Source: Desulfofundulus australicus DSM 11792 (GTDB taxonomy: Bacteria; Bacillota; Desulfotomaculia; Desulfotomaculales; Desulfovirgulaceae). Taken from it: a DNA stretch of 64,000 bases. A program made the position numbers and the translations under genes. A model generated the notes under the pieces. The model ran no database searches and was not told the origin of the DNA. It saw only the letters and a list, made by a program, of their open reading frames with translations. Positions within the stretch are counted from its first letter, which is position 1. Every line of letters starts with the position of its first letter. Positions 49,735 through 60,512 of this stretch are shown piece after piece. The stretch spans positions 62,001-126,000 of the forward strand of contig NZ_FQUW01000007.1 of the NCBI RefSeq assembly GCF_900129285.1. The letters run 5' to 3'.

Positions 49735-52377
49735 TTAGCCATTCTTTATCCTGGCCTGAGCTGCTGCCAGGCGGGCTATGGGAACACGGAAGGGAGAGCA
49801 GCTGACATAATTCAGCCCTATACGGTGGCAGAATTCAATGGAGCTGGGCTCGCCGCCGTGCTCACCACAGATACCAATCACCAGATCGGGTTTGGTCTGG
49901 CGGCCCAGATCGACACATATTTTCATTAACTTACCCACGCCGGTCTGATCCAGAACGATGAAGGGGTTTTCCGGCAGAATTTTTTTCTCTACATATTCAT
50001 GCAGGAACTTGCCCTCGGCATCATCCCGGGAAAAACCAAAGGTAGTCTGAGTCAGGTCATTGGTACCAAAGGAGAAGAAATCCGCTTCCCGGGCAATTTC
50101 ATCGGCCAGCAGGGCCGCACGGGGTATTTCAATCATGGTTCCCACACTGTACTCAAAATTTACACCTGTCTCTTTCATTACCTGTTCGGCTACTTCGTTG
50201 ACCAGTTGACGGAGCAAAGCCAGCTCCTTCACATCACCAACCAGAGGGATTTCCACCTCCGGGAAAACCCTCACGCCCTCCTTCACCAGCTGGGCCGTAG
50301 CCTGGAAAATGGCCCTGGCCTGCATGGCGTAAACTTCCGGGAAAGTTATACCCAGGCGGCAACCCCGGTGGCCCAGCATAGGGTTAAATTCAGCAAGCAC
50401 CCTTACTTTCTTTAACAATTCTTCTTTTTTCTGCAGCTCCTCATCATTGCCGCCGGTGAGGCGGAGACGGGTAATTTCCACCGCCAGCTCTTCCGCGTTG
50501 GGCAGGAATTCATGGAGAGGGGGATCCAGCAGGCGGATGGTTACCGGTAAACCCTCCATGGCCTTTAAAATACCGTAAAAGTCACCCTGCTGCATGGGTA
50601 ATAGCTTATCCAGGGCGGCCTGCCTTTCCCGGGTGCTGGTGGCCAGGATCATTTCCTGAACTATGGGCAACCGGTCGGGAGCCATAAACATGTGTTCCGT
50701 ACGGGTGAGACCGATCCCCTCTGCCCCAAAAGCACGCGCCCTGGCTGCATCTTCCGGCGTATCCGCATTGGCCCTTACGCCCAGGGTACGAATTTCATCG
50801 GCCCATTGAAGCAATTCGAGAAACTCGGGCGATAGCTCGGGATCAATTAGGGGTACCTCGCCGAGAATTACCTGGCCGGTGGAGCCGTCAATGGAAATGA
50901 CATCTCCCTTTTTTATCACCAGGTCATTAACGCGGAATTCGCCTGCCTCATAATCTATGCGTATGGCCTCACAACCGCAAACGCAGGGCTTGCCCATTCC
51001 CCGGGCCACCACTGCAGCGTGGCTGGTCATCCCTCCCCGGGAGGTAAGCACCCCCTGGGAAGCAACTATACCATGTATGTCGTCAGGAGTAGTCTCTGTA
51101 CGAACCAGGATAACCTTCTCCCCCTGGTTGCCCAGTATTTCCGCCTCATCGGCATCAAAAACCACTTTACCGCTGGCTGCACCGGGCGAAGCAGGCAGGC
51201 CCCTGGCAATCACCTCCACGCTGCTCCGGGGATCGATACGACGGTGCAACAGCTGATCCAGCTGGGCAGGTTCAACCCGCATGATGGCCTCTTCTTTACT
51301 AATCAATCCTTCATGAACCATATCAACAGCAATTTTAACGGCTGCCTGGGCGGTACGTTTACCGGTCCGGGTCTGCAGGATGTACAGCTTTCCCCGTTCA
51401 ATGGTAAACTCTATATCCTGCATGTTCCGGTAATGCTTCTCCAACTGCTCGCATATGGAGACAAACTGCTGGTAAACTGCGGGCATTTCCACCTCCAAGT
51501 CAGAAATTGGCCGTGGAGTACGAATACCCGCCACCACGTCTTCACCCTGGGCGTTGATCAGGTATTCCCCGTAAAGCTGCCGGGCACCGGTTGCCGGATC
51601 CCGGGTGAAGGCCACCCCGGTACCGCAGTCATCTCCCAGGTTACCAAAAACCATTACCTGAATGTTAACGGCAGTACCAAGGTCGTCGGGGATCTTATTG
51701 ATCCGGCGATAGACTATGGCCCGGTCATTATTCCAGGAGTTAAATACGGCATAAATAGCCATAAATAGCTGCTCAACAGGATCCTGGGGGAAAGGTCGCC
51801 CGGTTTCCCTTTCTATCAGGGCCTTATATTCAGCAGCCACCTGCTCCAGATCCTCAACCGGCAATTCCTGATCAAGATTTACTCCCCGGCGCTCCTTGCA
51901 TTTTTCCAGAATGCGCTCAAACCTGGCATGTTCAATACCCAGAACCACATCACCAAACATGTTCAGGAACCGGCGATAGCAGTCAAAAGCAAACCGCCTG
52001 CCGGCAGCCCGGCCCAGGCCTTCTACCGTCTGGTCGTTTAACCCCAGGTTGAGCACTGTATCCATCATTCCGGGCATGGACACAGGTGCCCCCGAGCGCA
52101 CGCTAACCAGCAGGGGATTGGCAGGATCGCCAAACCGCCGGCCCGTTTTTTCCTCCAGAACCCGCATTTTTTCCCGCACCTGTTCTTCCATCCCGGGCGG
52201 GAATTGCCGGCCGCCAAGGTAGAACTCCTTGCAGGCCTCTGTGGTAATAATCATACCGGGCGGGACAGGCAGGCCGATATTGGTCATCTCCGCCAGGTTC
52301 GCCCCTTTACCACCAAGGAGATTTTTCATATCGGCACGGCCTTCTTCAAACAGGTAGACATACTTTTTATTTGACAT
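49735..52377 (-). CDS. ppdK: Pyruvate, phosphate dikinase
   Basis: An 880-aa protein from the ATG at 52377, which follows GGGGGGAAAGG. Domain order: ATP-grasp ([26 protein letters not shown] in parts; [15 protein letters not shown]), the phosphohistidine domain with [14 protein letters not shown] near residue 455, and the PEP-binding barrel ([19 protein letters not shown] in parts, CGEHGG). It makes PEP from pyruvate, ATP and Pi for gluconeogenesis, or the reverse. The Thr of TSH is the target of the PpsR kinase/phosphorylase encoded upstream. Overlaps ppsR. Confidence 0.97.
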   Translation of the reverse strand: MSNKKYVYLFEEGRADMKNLLGGKGANLAEMTNIGLPVPPGMIITTEACKEFYLGGRQFPPGMEEQVREKMRVLEEKTGRRFGDPANPLLVSVRSGAPVSMPGMMDTVLNLGLNDQTVEGLGRAAGRRFAFDCYRRFLNMFGDVVLGIEHARFERILEKCKERRGVNLDQELPVEDLEQVAAEYKALIERETGRPFPQDPVEQLFMAIYAVFNSWNNDRAIVYRRINKIPDDLGTAVNIQVMVFGNLGDDCGTGVAFTRDPATGARQLYGEYLINAQGEDVVAGIRTPRPISDLEVEMPAVYQQFVSICEQLEKHYRNMQDIEFTIERGKLYILQTRTGKRTAQAAVKIAVDMVHEGLISKEEAIMRVEPAQLDQLLHRRIDPRSSVEVIARGLPASPGAASGKVVFDADEAEILGNQGEKVILVRTETTPDDIHGIVASQGVLTSRGGMTSHAAVVARGMGKPCVCGCEAIRIDYEAGEFRVNDLVIKKGDVISIDGSTGQVILGEVPLIDPELSPEFLELLQWADEIRTLGVRANADTPEDAARARAFGAEGIGLTRTEHMFMAPDRLPIVQEMILATSTRERQAALDKLLPMQQGDFYGILKAMEGLPVTIRLLDPPLHEFLPNAEELAVEITRLRLTGGNDEELQKKEELLKKVRVLAEFNPMLGHRGCRLGITFPEVYAMQARAIFQATAQLVKEGVRVFPEVEIPLVGDVKELALLRQLVNEVAEQVMKETGVNFEYSVGTMIEIPRAALLADEIAREADFFSFGTNDLTQTTFGFSRDDAEGKFLHEYVEKKILPENPFIVLDQTGVGKLMKICVDLGRQTKPDLVIGICGEHGGEPSSIEFCHRIGLNYVSCSPFRVPIARLAAAQARIKNG

Positions 52378-53200
52378 GCCTTTCCCCCCTGTAATAGATT
52401 TCCAGCACGCGGCTGGCCGTCTCTTCCACCGCTTTGTTGGTAACATCAATTATTGAGCATTTTACCTGACGCATAATACCTTCGGCATATTCCAGCTCCT
52501 GTAATATGCGTTCCATGCTGGCGTAATTTGCCCTGGATGCAAGCCCCAGAGCCTTAAGACGTTCCCGGCGAATTTCATTAAGCTGCTGTGGCTGGATGGT
52601 CAGGCCGATAATCCGGTGAGGTGGTAACTTAAAGATTTCTTCCGGCGGCGCCACCTCCGGCACCAGGGGAACATTTGCCGCCTTTATGGCCTTGTGAGCC
52701 AGGTACATACACAAAGGAGTTTTAGAGGTCCGGCTGACACCAATAACCACCACATCGGCCCGCAAAATTCCCCGGGGATCCTTGCCGTCATCGTACTTAA
52801 CAGCAAACTCCACTGCTTCTACTTTCCGGAAGTAATCCTCGTCGACGCGGCGAACCAGCCCGGGTTCCATTTTCGGCCTTTGACCACCCACCCGGGTTAA
52901 GGCATCCAGCATGGGAGTCAATATGTCTACCGCAGGTATGTTGTATTTACGTGCCTCCCTTTCCAGTGCTTCCCGAAGTTCTGGAACAACCAGGGTATAG
53001 GCTATGACACTGGGCCTTGTGCTGGCCTCCTGCACGATTTCAACGATTTCTTCCACATCATGCACGAATGGCACCCGGTGGATATCTCCTACACCGGAGT
53101 TGAACTGGCTGGCCGCCGCCCGGGCCACCAGCTCCGCCGTTTCACCTATGGAATCGGAGATGATATAAATCACCGGGTGTGTATTACTGGTCGTGGTAAT
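52367..53200 (-). CDS. ppsR: PPDK/PEP synthase regulatory protein (bifunctional kinase-pyrophosphorylase)
   Basis: About 277 aa. [21 protein letters not shown] at the N-terminus (in parts) and the P-loop [15 protein letters not shown] identify the DUF299 family, which reversibly phosphorylates the Thr next to the catalytic His of PPDK. The only good ribosome site, GGGGGAGG, is five bases before an ATT at 53200; a TTG at 53239 overlaps the ccpN end and has none. ATT initiation is therefore suggested. Gene order ccpN-ppsR-ppdK fits the pathway. Confidence 0.92.
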   Translation of the reverse strand: MTTTSNTHPVIYIISDSIGETAELVARAAASQFNSGVGDIHRVPFVHDVEEIVEIVQEASTRPSVIAYTLVVPELREALEREARKYNIPAVDILTPMLDALTRVGGQRPKMEPGLVRRVDEDYFRKVEAVEFAVKYDDGKDPRGILRADVVVIGVSRTSKTPLCMYLAHKAIKAANVPLVPEVAPPEEIFKLPPHRIIGLTIQPQQLNEIRRERLKALGLASRANYASMERILQELEYAEGIMRQVKCSIIDVTNKAVEETASRVLEIYYRGERHVK

Positions 53201-53213
53201 GGTTACCTCCCCC

Positions 53214-53858
53214 TTAGTTTCCTTCTCCCAGCTCAACAAAGAGGCGAGTAATGTTGGTTTTACTCAGGCGACCGATGACTTCCAGCTCTTTGGTCTTGTC
53301 GCCCTCCTCCACGGGGCGTACCACCGGGAGGGCATCCACCTCGTGGGTAATAAGTTTCTTGGCCGCCGCCCATACCGAATCATCAGGGCCAACGGTAATT
53401 ACGTTGGGCATCCGGGTCATCACAACACCCACGGGTAATTTATGAATGTCCTGCCCCCCCAGGGTAATTTTCAACAGGTCCTTTCGCGAGATGACCCCCT
53501 CCAGAATCCCTCCCTCCCGGACCACAATCAGCGTCCCCACATCCTCGATGAACATAGTAACCACCGCATCATACACCGAACAATGTTCCGAAACGACCAC
53601 GGGTACAGACTTTATTTCTCCTACCTTGATGCGGTGAAGTTTCTCGGCAATCACCCTGTTCGGGCTTTTGCCACTGTAATAATAGCCCACCCGGGGGCGA
53701 GCTTCCAGAAGCCCGGCCATGGTCAAAATGGCCATATCAGGACGCAGGGTGGCCCGGGTGAGGGAGAGGCGCTCGGCAATTTGCTCACCGGTAATGGGAC
53801 CTTCCTTTTTGACAATCTCCAAAATGGCTTCCTGTCGCTTGGAAAGTTCCAATTTCAT
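53214..53858 (-). CDS. ccpN: CcpN-like repressor (HTH plus CBS pair)
   Basis: A 214-aa protein: N-terminal winged helix ([27 protein letters not shown] in parts) and two CBS domains (about residues 70-205, with [26 protein letters not shown]). In Bacillus, CcpN (YqzB) represses gluconeogenic genes and lies next to yqfL, the ppsR homolog. Here it directly precedes ppsR and ppdK, so it probably senses energy state and controls this set. Confidence 0.92.
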   Translation of the reverse strand: MKLELSKRQEAILEIVKKEGPITGEQIAERLSLTRATLRPDMAILTMAGLLEARPRVGYYYSGKSPNRVIAEKLHRIKVGEIKSVPVVVSEHCSVYDAVVTMFIEDVGTLIVVREGGILEGVISRKDLLKITLGGQDIHKLPVGVVMTRMPNVITVGPDDSVWAAAKKLITHEVDALPVVRPVEEGDKTKELEVIGRLSKTNITRLFVELGEGN

Positions 53859-53972
53859 CGCCCCTTAAAAGAGCAATTATATTATTATGTTATACTAATC
53901 GGCCCTAATATATTTAATGTTATATAATATTATATATTCCTCCCGGATTTTCCTCCTGCATCAACCCAAATA

Positions 53973-56078
53973 TCATGTATACAATTTGTCCCCCGGTACG
54001 GCTACCAGCTTGCTCAGATCAGCCACATCCAGGGCCAGGTTGGCCACCCCTTTGAGCAGGCCGAGGCGGTTGTTCCTGATTTTTTCATCATCTACCATAA
54101 CCATTACGGCATCAAAAAACTCGTCCACAACAGGCCGCAGGGAAGCCATGGCCGCCAGCGCCGCCCGGTAATCGCGGGCCATAAGCTGGCCGGCAACTTT
54201 CTCCCGTACTTCATTTAATTTCTTATAAAGTGCTGCCTCTGCCGGATGGGCAAGCAGGGCTGGATCCACTGCAGTTGAATCATGCTTGCGGGATAAATTA
54301 TGCGCACGGGTAAAGGCCGTAAGTACCGCTTCGAAATGGGGCTCGGTCTTGAAGACTTCCACCGCCCGGGCCCGTTGCCAGACCCCGGTCGGGTCATCAA
54401 AACCGGCCGCCAGTACTGCTTCCACCGTATCATAGGACAGCCCCCGCTCGGTAAGAATTCCCCTCAGGCGCTGGGCGAAAAAGTCCAGGAGATGAGATAT
54501 AACCTGCTCCTTTTCCAGTTTCAGCTCCACCCGCCCGCGGTACTGTTCATAGGCCTGACCAATAAAATCCTGCAGGGGAAGTACCAGTTCCCCCGCCAGG
54601 CAGATATGGCATATTCCCAGGGCCTGCCGGCGCAGCCCATAGGGATCCTGGGAACCGGTAGGTTCAATGCCAATAGCAAAACAACCAACCAGGGTGTCCA
54701 TCTTATCGGCCAGGCTCAGTACCCGTCCCGGAGTAGTTACCGGCAATTCATCGCCCGAGAAACGGGGCAGGTAATGCTCGTATATGGCCTGAGCGACTGC
54801 CGGATCCTCCCCGGAAACCAGGGCATATTCCCTGCCCATCACTCCCTGCAATTCGGGGAATTCGTAAACCATGTTGGTGACCAGATCGGCCTTGGCCAGG
54901 TACGCTGCCCGCAGCACCTGTTCCAGCTCTTTTTCGCCGACGGCAAAAACGCGGGCCAGGTAGCGGGACAGGTTAATAAGGCGCTCCACCTTGTCGTAAA
55001 CCGAACCGAGGCTTTCCTGCCAGACCACCTTCTTCAAGGCCTCTACCCGCCGGGCCAGGGGTACGGCCTGATCTTCCTTCCAGAAGAAAGCAGCATCGGT
55101 CAGGCGTGCCCGCAGCACCTTTTCATTTCCCGCCCTGATCGTATCCAGGTGATCCCTGTTACCATTGCTCACCGCAATGAAACGGGGCAGCAGTTTACCC
55201 CGGGCGTCCCGCACGGGGAAATAACGCTGGTGTTCCCGCATGGGCGTTACCAGCACCTCGGCGGGTAGCTGTAAAAAGCTCTCGTCAAAACTGCCGCAGA
55301 GGGCCACGGGATATTCCACCAGGTTGGTCACTTCCGCCAGCAGTTCCTCATCGGGCAATACCTGCCCGCCAGCTCCGGCTGCCAGTTCTTTCACCTGGTT
55401 CCAGATCATCTCCCGGCGCTGCCCGGGATCCACCACCACCTTGCCCCGCTCCATAACCTCGAAATACTTGCCGGCATGGGGAATTTCCAGGGGCCCTTCG
55501 CTCAGAAACCGGTGCCCGTAGGTAACCCGTCCGGACCGGAGCCCGGCATAGGAAAAGTCAATCACCTGATCACCGTAGAGGGCCACCAGCCAGCGGATGG
55601 GACGGGCAAAACGCACTTCCAGGGTTCCCCAGCGCATGGGTTTGGGAAAATGTAAACCTGAAATTATCGCCGGACATATATCTGCCAGCACTTCTCCTGC
55701 CGGGCGCCCTTCCTGGCGTTTTACTGCAAATACATATTCCACTGGACCCAGATTTTTCACCACCAGCTGAGAAACATCCACTCCCTGGCTTTTGGCAAAT
55801 CCCAGGGCCGCCCGGGTTGGTTCACCGGCCTGGTTGAAGGCTACCTTAACAGCCGGCCCTTTAACCTCCTGGACCAGGGATTCCTGCACCCCGGCCAGGT
55901 CATACACATACAGGACCAGGCGCCGGGGTGTACCAAAGGTTTTTATTTCCTTGAAGGACAGGCGGTTTTCCCGCAACAGGTTTTGAGCCAGCTCCTTTAA
56001 CTGTTCCAGGGCCGGGTTTAAAAACCGGGCCGGTATTTCTTCTACACCTATTTCCAGTAAAAAGTCCCCGGTTTGCAT
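53973..56078 (-). CDS. glyS: Glycyl-tRNA synthetase beta subunit
   Basis: A 701-aa protein with LLEIGVEEIPARFLNPAL at the N-terminus, MRWGTLEVRFARPIRWLVALYGD (in parts), PVALCGSFDESFL and the C-terminal HD-like and anticodon-binding parts (RAHNLSRK, RDYRAALAAMASLRPVVDEFFDAVMV in parts). Works with the alpha subunit as a heterotetramer. Downstream of glyQ by 41 bp under the T-box. Confidence 0.97.
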   Translation of the reverse strand: MQTGDFLLEIGVEEIPARFLNPALEQLKELAQNLLRENRLSFKEIKTFGTPRRLVLYVYDLAGVQESLVQEVKGPAVKVAFNQAGEPTRAALGFAKSQGVDVSQLVVKNLGPVEYVFAVKRQEGRPAGEVLADICPAIISGLHFPKPMRWGTLEVRFARPIRWLVALYGDQVIDFSYAGLRSGRVTYGHRFLSEGPLEIPHAGKYFEVMERGKVVVDPGQRREMIWNQVKELAAGAGGQVLPDEELLAEVTNLVEYPVALCGSFDESFLQLPAEVLVTPMREHQRYFPVRDARGKLLPRFIAVSNGNRDHLDTIRAGNEKVLRARLTDAAFFWKEDQAVPLARRVEALKKVVWQESLGSVYDKVERLINLSRYLARVFAVGEKELEQVLRAAYLAKADLVTNMVYEFPELQGVMGREYALVSGEDPAVAQAIYEHYLPRFSGDELPVTTPGRVLSLADKMDTLVGCFAIGIEPTGSQDPYGLRRQALGICHICLAGELVLPLQDFIGQAYEQYRGRVELKLEKEQVISHLLDFFAQRLRGILTERGLSYDTVEAVLAAGFDDPTGVWQRARAVEVFKTEPHFEAVLTAFTRAHNLSRKHDSTAVDPALLAHPAEAALYKKLNEVREKVAGQLMARDYRAALAAMASLRPVVDEFFDAVMVMVDDEKIRNNRLGLLKGVANLALDVADLSKLVAVPGDKLYT

Positions 56079-56119
56079 GGCTTTCCTCCCTCGAGTACAG
56101 GTTTCTTTTTGTTTAAGGA

Positions 56120-56992
56120 TTATTTCTTTTCAAGCAGCGGGTAACCCATTTCTTCCCGCTGGGCTACATAGGCAGTGGCGCAGGCCCGGGCCAGGCTGCG
56201 TACCCGGTGAATAAAAGCAGTGCGTTCGGTAACGCTGATGGCACCCCGGGCATCCAGGAGATTAAAAGTATGGGAACATTTAAGTACGTAATCGTAGGCC
56301 GGTAAAACCAGGCCTTTTTCCACAATGCGCCGGGCCTCCTTCTCGTACATGTCAAACAGTTGAAAAAGCATTTCCGTATCTGCTTCTTCAAAATTGTAAT
56401 GGGAATGTTCCACCTCGCCCCGGTGGTGAACGTCACCGTAAGTCAGGCCGTCAACCCATTCGATGTCAAAAACATTATCCTTACCCTGGATAAACATGGC
56501 CAGCCTTTCCAGGCCATAGGTAATCTCCGCTGAAACGGGACGGCAGTCCAGACCTCCGCATTGCTGGAAATAAGTGAACTGGGTTATTTCCATTCCATCC
56601 AGCCACACCTCCCAGCCAAGACCCCACGCACCCAGAGTGGGGGATTCCCAGTTATCTTCTACAAAACGGATATCGTGCTCCCGGGGATTGATACCTATAG
56701 CCGCCAGGCTATTCAGGTAAATTTCCACCACATCATCGGGAGACGGCTTTAAAATAACCTGGTACTGGTAGTAATGCTGCAGGCGGTTGGGGTTCTCCCC
56801 GTAACGGCCGTCGGTTGGCCGGCGGGAGGGCTCCACATAGGCCACCCGCCAGGGCTCGGGACCCAAAACCCGCAGGAAAGTGGCCGGGTTCATGGTACCG
56901 GCGCCCTTTTCCACGTCGTACGGCTGCTGGATGAGGCAGTTCTGAGCAGCCCAGAAACGGTTTAAAGCCATGATCAATTCTTGAAAGTTCAT
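56120..56992 (-). CDS. glyQ: Glycyl-tRNA synthetase alpha subunit
   Basis: A 290-aa class II synthetase core: [57 protein letters not shown] region (motif 2 is within), [16 protein letters not shown] and [10 protein letters not shown] (motif 3). Charges tRNA-Gly together with GlyS. Its leader holds a T-box that should respond to uncharged tRNA-Gly. Confidence 0.97.
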   Translation of the reverse strand: MNFQELIMALNRFWAAQNCLIQQPYDVEKGAGTMNPATFLRVLGPEPWRVAYVEPSRRPTDGRYGENPNRLQHYYQYQVILKPSPDDVVEIYLNSLAAIGINPREHDIRFVEDNWESPTLGAWGLGWEVWLDGMEITQFTYFQQCGGLDCRPVSAEITYGLERLAMFIQGKDNVFDIEWVDGLTYGDVHHRGEVEHSHYNFEEADTEMLFQLFDMYEKEARRIVEKGLVLPAYDYVLKCSHTFNLLDARGAISVTERTAFIHRVRSLARACATAYVAQREEMGYPLLEKK

Positions 56993-57056
56993 GCAGGCAT
57001 TCCTCCCTTAAACAAAGACAAATGATTCCAGCAGGCTGTAAAGGACCCTTTTAAAA

Positions 57057-57297
57057 ATTAAAACCTCCCGCCCGGGCACTGGGCCAGGGACGGGAGGTAC
57101 TTCCCGCGGTTCCACCCTGCTTGGTCGCCATAAAAGGCGACCCTCTCCTTTGATGCAGGCTTTACTCACCGCCACCTGACGCGGCGGCTTTCCTCCTGCT
57201 GCTCGGGAACCCCCTTCACACGGGTTCGTTTTACCGGGCTTCCACCTCTTCCCGGCTCTCTGTAAAAACTCCCCCGGTTACTCTTTCCCTCATCGCC
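57057..57297 (-). promoter_or_regulatory. T-box leader of glyQS (glycine)
   Basis: Minus-strand leader with the T-box sequence AGGGTGGAACCGCGGG (57118-57103), the stem I kink-turn region AGAGTA, the distal loop GGTGGAAGCCCGG, and a terminator stem ACCTCCCG/CGGGAGGT followed by TTTTAATTTTT. Uncharged tRNA-Gly would favour the antiterminator. Glycine is inferred from the gene downstream; the specifier codon was not fixed by eye. Confidence 0.95.
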
Positions 57298-57401
57298 GGA
57301 TATTTTGTTGAACACTGTTAATTTACCAAATTGGTGGAGCGAAGTCAACGGGTACGTTTTAACCCTCTGCCTGTTCCTCCGCGGGGAAGGCCGGAATTTC
57401 T

Positions 57402-57860
57402 TCAGGCCCCCCCTTGCGTAGGGCCCGCCGGTCCCCAATGCTGTTCACCCTGACCTTCATCTCCCCTATCTTCCCGGCCCGGCCGCTCAATTTCCAGGGT
57501 ATAATTCTTGGCCATAGCCGTCACTGCTCCCAGAACACCCAGCACTGCCAGCTGGCTGCTGGCCAGTGTCCCCAGCAGCCCCAGTGCCCCCAGGGGAGCT
57601 GGAAGCTCCATAACCGTTCTGTCCCCCTGCTTCACCTTGATTTTTGTTTCCTGGCTCCGGTGCAGGAAATCCTTCACGTTTTCCCAGAATTCTTCTCCCC
57701 GGTCTTGAAGTTTTTCGGCGATGTTCTTTCTCTCTTCTTCCAGGTGAATGAGGGCCTGGACCACATCGCCCCCCGCTGCGTCCAGCGCCTCTTTTGCTTC
57801 TTTGTAACCAACCCCCAGACGGGATCTGATCAGATCAATTTTTTCCAACTCGCTGTTCAT
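57402..57860 (-). CDS. UBA/DUF4342-type protein
   Basis: A 152-aa protein: N-terminal UBA-like helices (LIRSRLGVGYKEAKEALDAAGGDVVQALIHLEE in parts), a charged helix, then a beta-rich segment and a short hydrophobic stretch (LGLLGTLASSQLAVLGVLGAVTAM in parts). The UBA plus DUF4342 layout is common in Firmicutes with unknown function. It may associate with the membrane. Located between the T-box and recO. Confidence 0.8.
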   Translation of the reverse strand: MNSELEKIDLIRSRLGVGYKEAKEALDAAGGDVVQALIHLEEERKNIAEKLQDRGEEFWENVKDFLHRSQETKIKVKQGDRTVMELPAPLGALGLLGTLASSQLAVLGVLGAVTAMAKNYTLEIERPGREDRGDEGQGEQHWGPAGPTQGGA

Positions 57861-57920
57861 AGCAGGCCATCCTCCCTGGTTCTTTTTCTTTAACCATATT
57901 TAACCCGGGAGGCCGGTTGA

Positions 57921-58667
57921 TTATACATGTCCCAGCAATTCCAGAAACCGCATGGATTTCATGCGCTGGCCCAGGTGGTATTCCAGGTGGCGGTGTAGTA
58001 CCTCTTTCAACTCCCTGCGAACAAGCTGACCGGCCTTTAACTGGTTGAGCCTGCCAGGTTCCCAGCGCAAAAATAGCTTGAGCAATTCCACCGTACCGCG
58101 AGAGCAGGTCAGGCCATCTGTTTCTTTCCCGGCGCACGACGGGCAAAGTATCCCCCCTGCTCCGGCGTGAAAAACGACCCTGCTGCCGTCTACAGGAACG
58201 TGGCAGAGAACACACCTCTCCAGGCAGGGCCGGTAACCCAGAATGGAGAGCAATTTTACTTCAAATGCCCGGATCAGCAATTCGCCGTCACCGCTAACCA
58301 GAGAGCGTAACGTTTTAAGCAGCAGGTTAAAAATCTCTTCACCGGGCTCTTCTTCGGCAGTTAAATCGTCTACCATTCCGGTCAAATAAACGGCACAGCC
58401 CAGCTTATCCAGCCGGCAGCGGAGCTGGGGGAACATCTCCACAAGCTCACCCTGGCTTACTGTATCCAGCCCGCTACCCCGGCGAATAAGAAAGCGGGAA
58501 TGGGAAAAGGGTTGCACTGCTCCCCGCTTGCGACTGGTAAGCTTGCACGACCCGTAAGCCATCACCCTGATTTTACCCTTTTCCCGGGTAAATAACGTTA
58601 ACAATTGATCAGCTTCCCGGATGCTTACCGATTTAAGAACCACGGCGCTAACCTTATAGAATTTCAC
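57921..58667 (-). CDS. recO: DNA repair protein RecO
   Basis: About 248 aa from the GTG at 58667, which has GGAGG ten bases upstream. N-terminal OB-fold (VLKSVSIREADQLLTLFTREKGKIRVMAYG in parts), then helices and a Cys cluster CLERCVLCHV ... CPSCAG that binds zinc. RecO loads RecA with RecR and RecF. Start choice is uncertain; a longer frame reaches 58697. Confidence 0.93.
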   Translation of the reverse strand: MKFYKVSAVVLKSVSIREADQLLTLFTREKGKIRVMAYGSCKLTSRKRGAVQPFSHSRFLIRRGSGLDTVSQGELVEMFPQLRCRLDKLGCAVYLTGMVDDLTAEEEPGEEIFNLLLKTLRSLVSGDGELLIRAFEVKLLSILGYRPCLERCVLCHVPVDGSRVVFHAGAGGILCPSCAGKETDGLTCSRGTVELLKLFLRWEPGRLNQLKAGQLVRRELKEVLHRHLEYHLGQRMKSMRFLELLGHV

Positions 58668-58774
58668 CAGGGTTATACCTCCAGTACAAAAAGACAAAAT
58701 TCGTCCGTTTTACCCAACAATATAATGAAAATCTTTGTGCAGTTTACCATATATTTTACTGTATTAACCGCGGC

Positions 58775-59569
58775 TTGACCAGTTTCCGGTTAAATGGGGG
58801 TGTTATTATCCTGCCCCTGCAAAAGATCAGGATGGGGATGGCCATTGTCATGGTTTCGGTTATTCTCTGGCTGGGTGTTTGCGCCATGGCCAGTGCCCGC
58901 CACCAGGCAGCCATCAGTGCCCTTTCCGGTGCCCTGGCCGGACGGATAATTGTTATTGATCCGGGGCACGGGGGTGTAGATCCCGGAGTGGTGGGGAAAA
59001 ATGACGTTCTGGAAAAGGACCTGGTCCTGGCCATAGGACAAAAGCTGGCCCTGTACCTGCGCCAGGGCGGGGCCAGGGTAGTAATGACCCGGGAAGGGGA
59101 TTACGACCTGGCTGATCCTGAAATTACCGGTCTGTACAGGCGAAAACGTCAGGACCTGGCCCGCCGGGTGGCCCTGGCCAATAAATTACCGGCCGACGCC
59201 ATGGTAAGCCTGCACATAAACAGCTTCAGCAACCCGGCCCAGTATGGAGCACAGACCTTTGCCAGAGCCGGATCAGCAGAAAGCGAAGCCCTGGCCAGGG
59301 CCATTCAGGATGAACTTAATCGCATGCTAAAAAACAAGCACCGGCTACCATTACACGGAGATTACTATATCCTCCGCCAGACCCGTGTTCCCACAGTTAT
59401 TGTTGAACTGGGTTTTATTACCAACCCCAGGGAATATCGCCTGCTCCAGGATCCCCTCTACCAGAGTAAAATAAGCTGGTGCCTTTATGCCGGCATAACC
59501 AGGTATTTAGCCGGAGAAGGCAAGTCCCTACCGCTGCAGCCCGGCGTTAAGGGGAAAAAAACGCAATGA
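58775..59569 (+). CDS. cwlD: Germination-specific N-acetylmuramoyl-L-alanine amidase CwlD
   Basis: About 245-264 aa. A hydrophobic signal-anchor (MAIVMVSVILWLGVCAMA) is followed by the Amidase_3 fold: IVIDPGHGGVDPG, the zinc Glu of LEKDLVLAIG, MVSLHINSFSN and VIVELGFITN. CwlD trims stem peptides to make muramic delta-lactam of spore cortex. The TTG at 58775 has no ribosome site; GGGGGTG lies at 58796-58802, just before ATC/CTG codons, and ATG codons follow at 58832 and 58838. Confidence 0.92.
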   Translation: MTSFRLNGGVIILPLQKIRMGMAIVMVSVILWLGVCAMASARHQAAISALSGALAGRIIVIDPGHGGVDPGVVGKNDVLEKDLVLAIGQKLALYLRQGGARVVMTREGDYDLADPEITGLYRRKRQDLARRVALANKLPADAMVSLHINSFSNPAQYGAQTFARAGSAESEALARAIQDELNRMLKNKHRLPLHGDYYILRQTRVPTVIVELGFITNPREYRLLQDPLYQSKISWCLYAGITRYLAGEGKSLPLQPGVKGKKTQ

Positions 59570-59582
59570 AGGGGGCAAGGGC

Positions 59583-60479
59583 ATGAATATCAGCCGTATT
59601 ACCAACATCTGGAGCAAAGTATATTATAACCCGAACCGTCCCATCTCCAGAGTAGTAATAGAATCCACCATACCTTTTCAGCCTGAGGTAAAGGAAGAAC
59701 CTCTGGAACTAACCATCCTGGCTCAGGGAGCCCGGGCCAACATGTTTTGTGAAACAATTGAAGTTTATGATGGATTGATTGAATGGATCAGGGTTAGTGA
59801 ACATCCGCAGGGCGTAAGCTTTGAAATCAAAACCAGATACCCTTCCCCCTGGCAAATAACAGCTGAACCGGGTATCCCCCACCGCACCATCATCAATTTC
59901 AGCCGGGATTACCTATTCCATCTTTTTGCCTCCAAAGTTTTTGTAATCGATCCCGGACACGGTGGGGATGACACAGGAGGCAAAGGCCCTGTGGATATGT
60001 TGGAAAAAAATGTTACCATGAGCATGGCCACTGCCCTGCAGGAGATGCTCAAACCCTTACCATGCAAAACCTACCTCACCCGTACCGGGGATTATTCCCT
60101 TTCCCAGTGGGCACGCTTTAACCTGGCACTGAAAAAAAATGCGGGGATCTTCATCAGTTTTCATACCTTTTACAGCACAGACACTTCTGTGGAGGGGACA
60201 GCAGTAAAATACAATCCCAGGGCACCGTCATGCGAGCACCTGGCCCGGTTCACCCTGGAAGAAATCATACGGAAAATTAAACGCTCCTCCCGGGGGATAG
60301 AGCCGGACCCGCAATTGTGCCATTTAGGAACGATGCCTGCACTCACGGTAGAACCCGTAGTCATATCCAACTGGGTTGAGGAAGGCCTCCTGCGCAACCC
60401 CACGCTCTATAAAAAAATTGCCCAGGGAATTATAAACGGCCTTATACGGTTTTGGGAGGAGGAGAAAAGGGAAAAATAA
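59583..60479 (+). CDS. Amidase_3-type protein without signal peptide
   Basis: A 298-aa protein. Residues 1-115 form a beta-rich region that may be AMIN-like; residues 118-295 are an Amidase_3 fold with VFVIDPGHGGDDTGG, LEKNVTMSMATAL, SFHTFYS (for the usual SLHxNA) and a retained Glu in LTVEPVVISN. No export signal is seen, which is odd for a wall hydrolase. It sits 13 bp after cwlD in the same transcript, probably a spore-specific relative. Confidence 0.8.
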   Translation: MNISRITNIWSKVYYNPNRPISRVVIESTIPFQPEVKEEPLELTILAQGARANMFCETIEVYDGLIEWIRVSEHPQGVSFEIKTRYPSPWQITAEPGIPHRTIINFSRDYLFHLFASKVFVIDPGHGGDDTGGKGPVDMLEKNVTMSMATALQEMLKPLPCKTYLTRTGDYSLSQWARFNLALKKNAGIFISFHTFYSTDTSVEGTAVKYNPRAPSCEHLARFTLEEIIRKIKRSSRGIEPDPQLCHLGTMPALTVEPVVISNWVEEGLLRNPTLYKKIAQGIINGLIRFWEEEKREK

Positions 60480-60512
60480 AAAGGCAAACTTCCTCTGCAC
60501 AGGTGATCTACC

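Noticed and set aside
57166-57438. 90-residue frame over the glyQS leader
   Set aside because: It is the T-box RNA read as protein.
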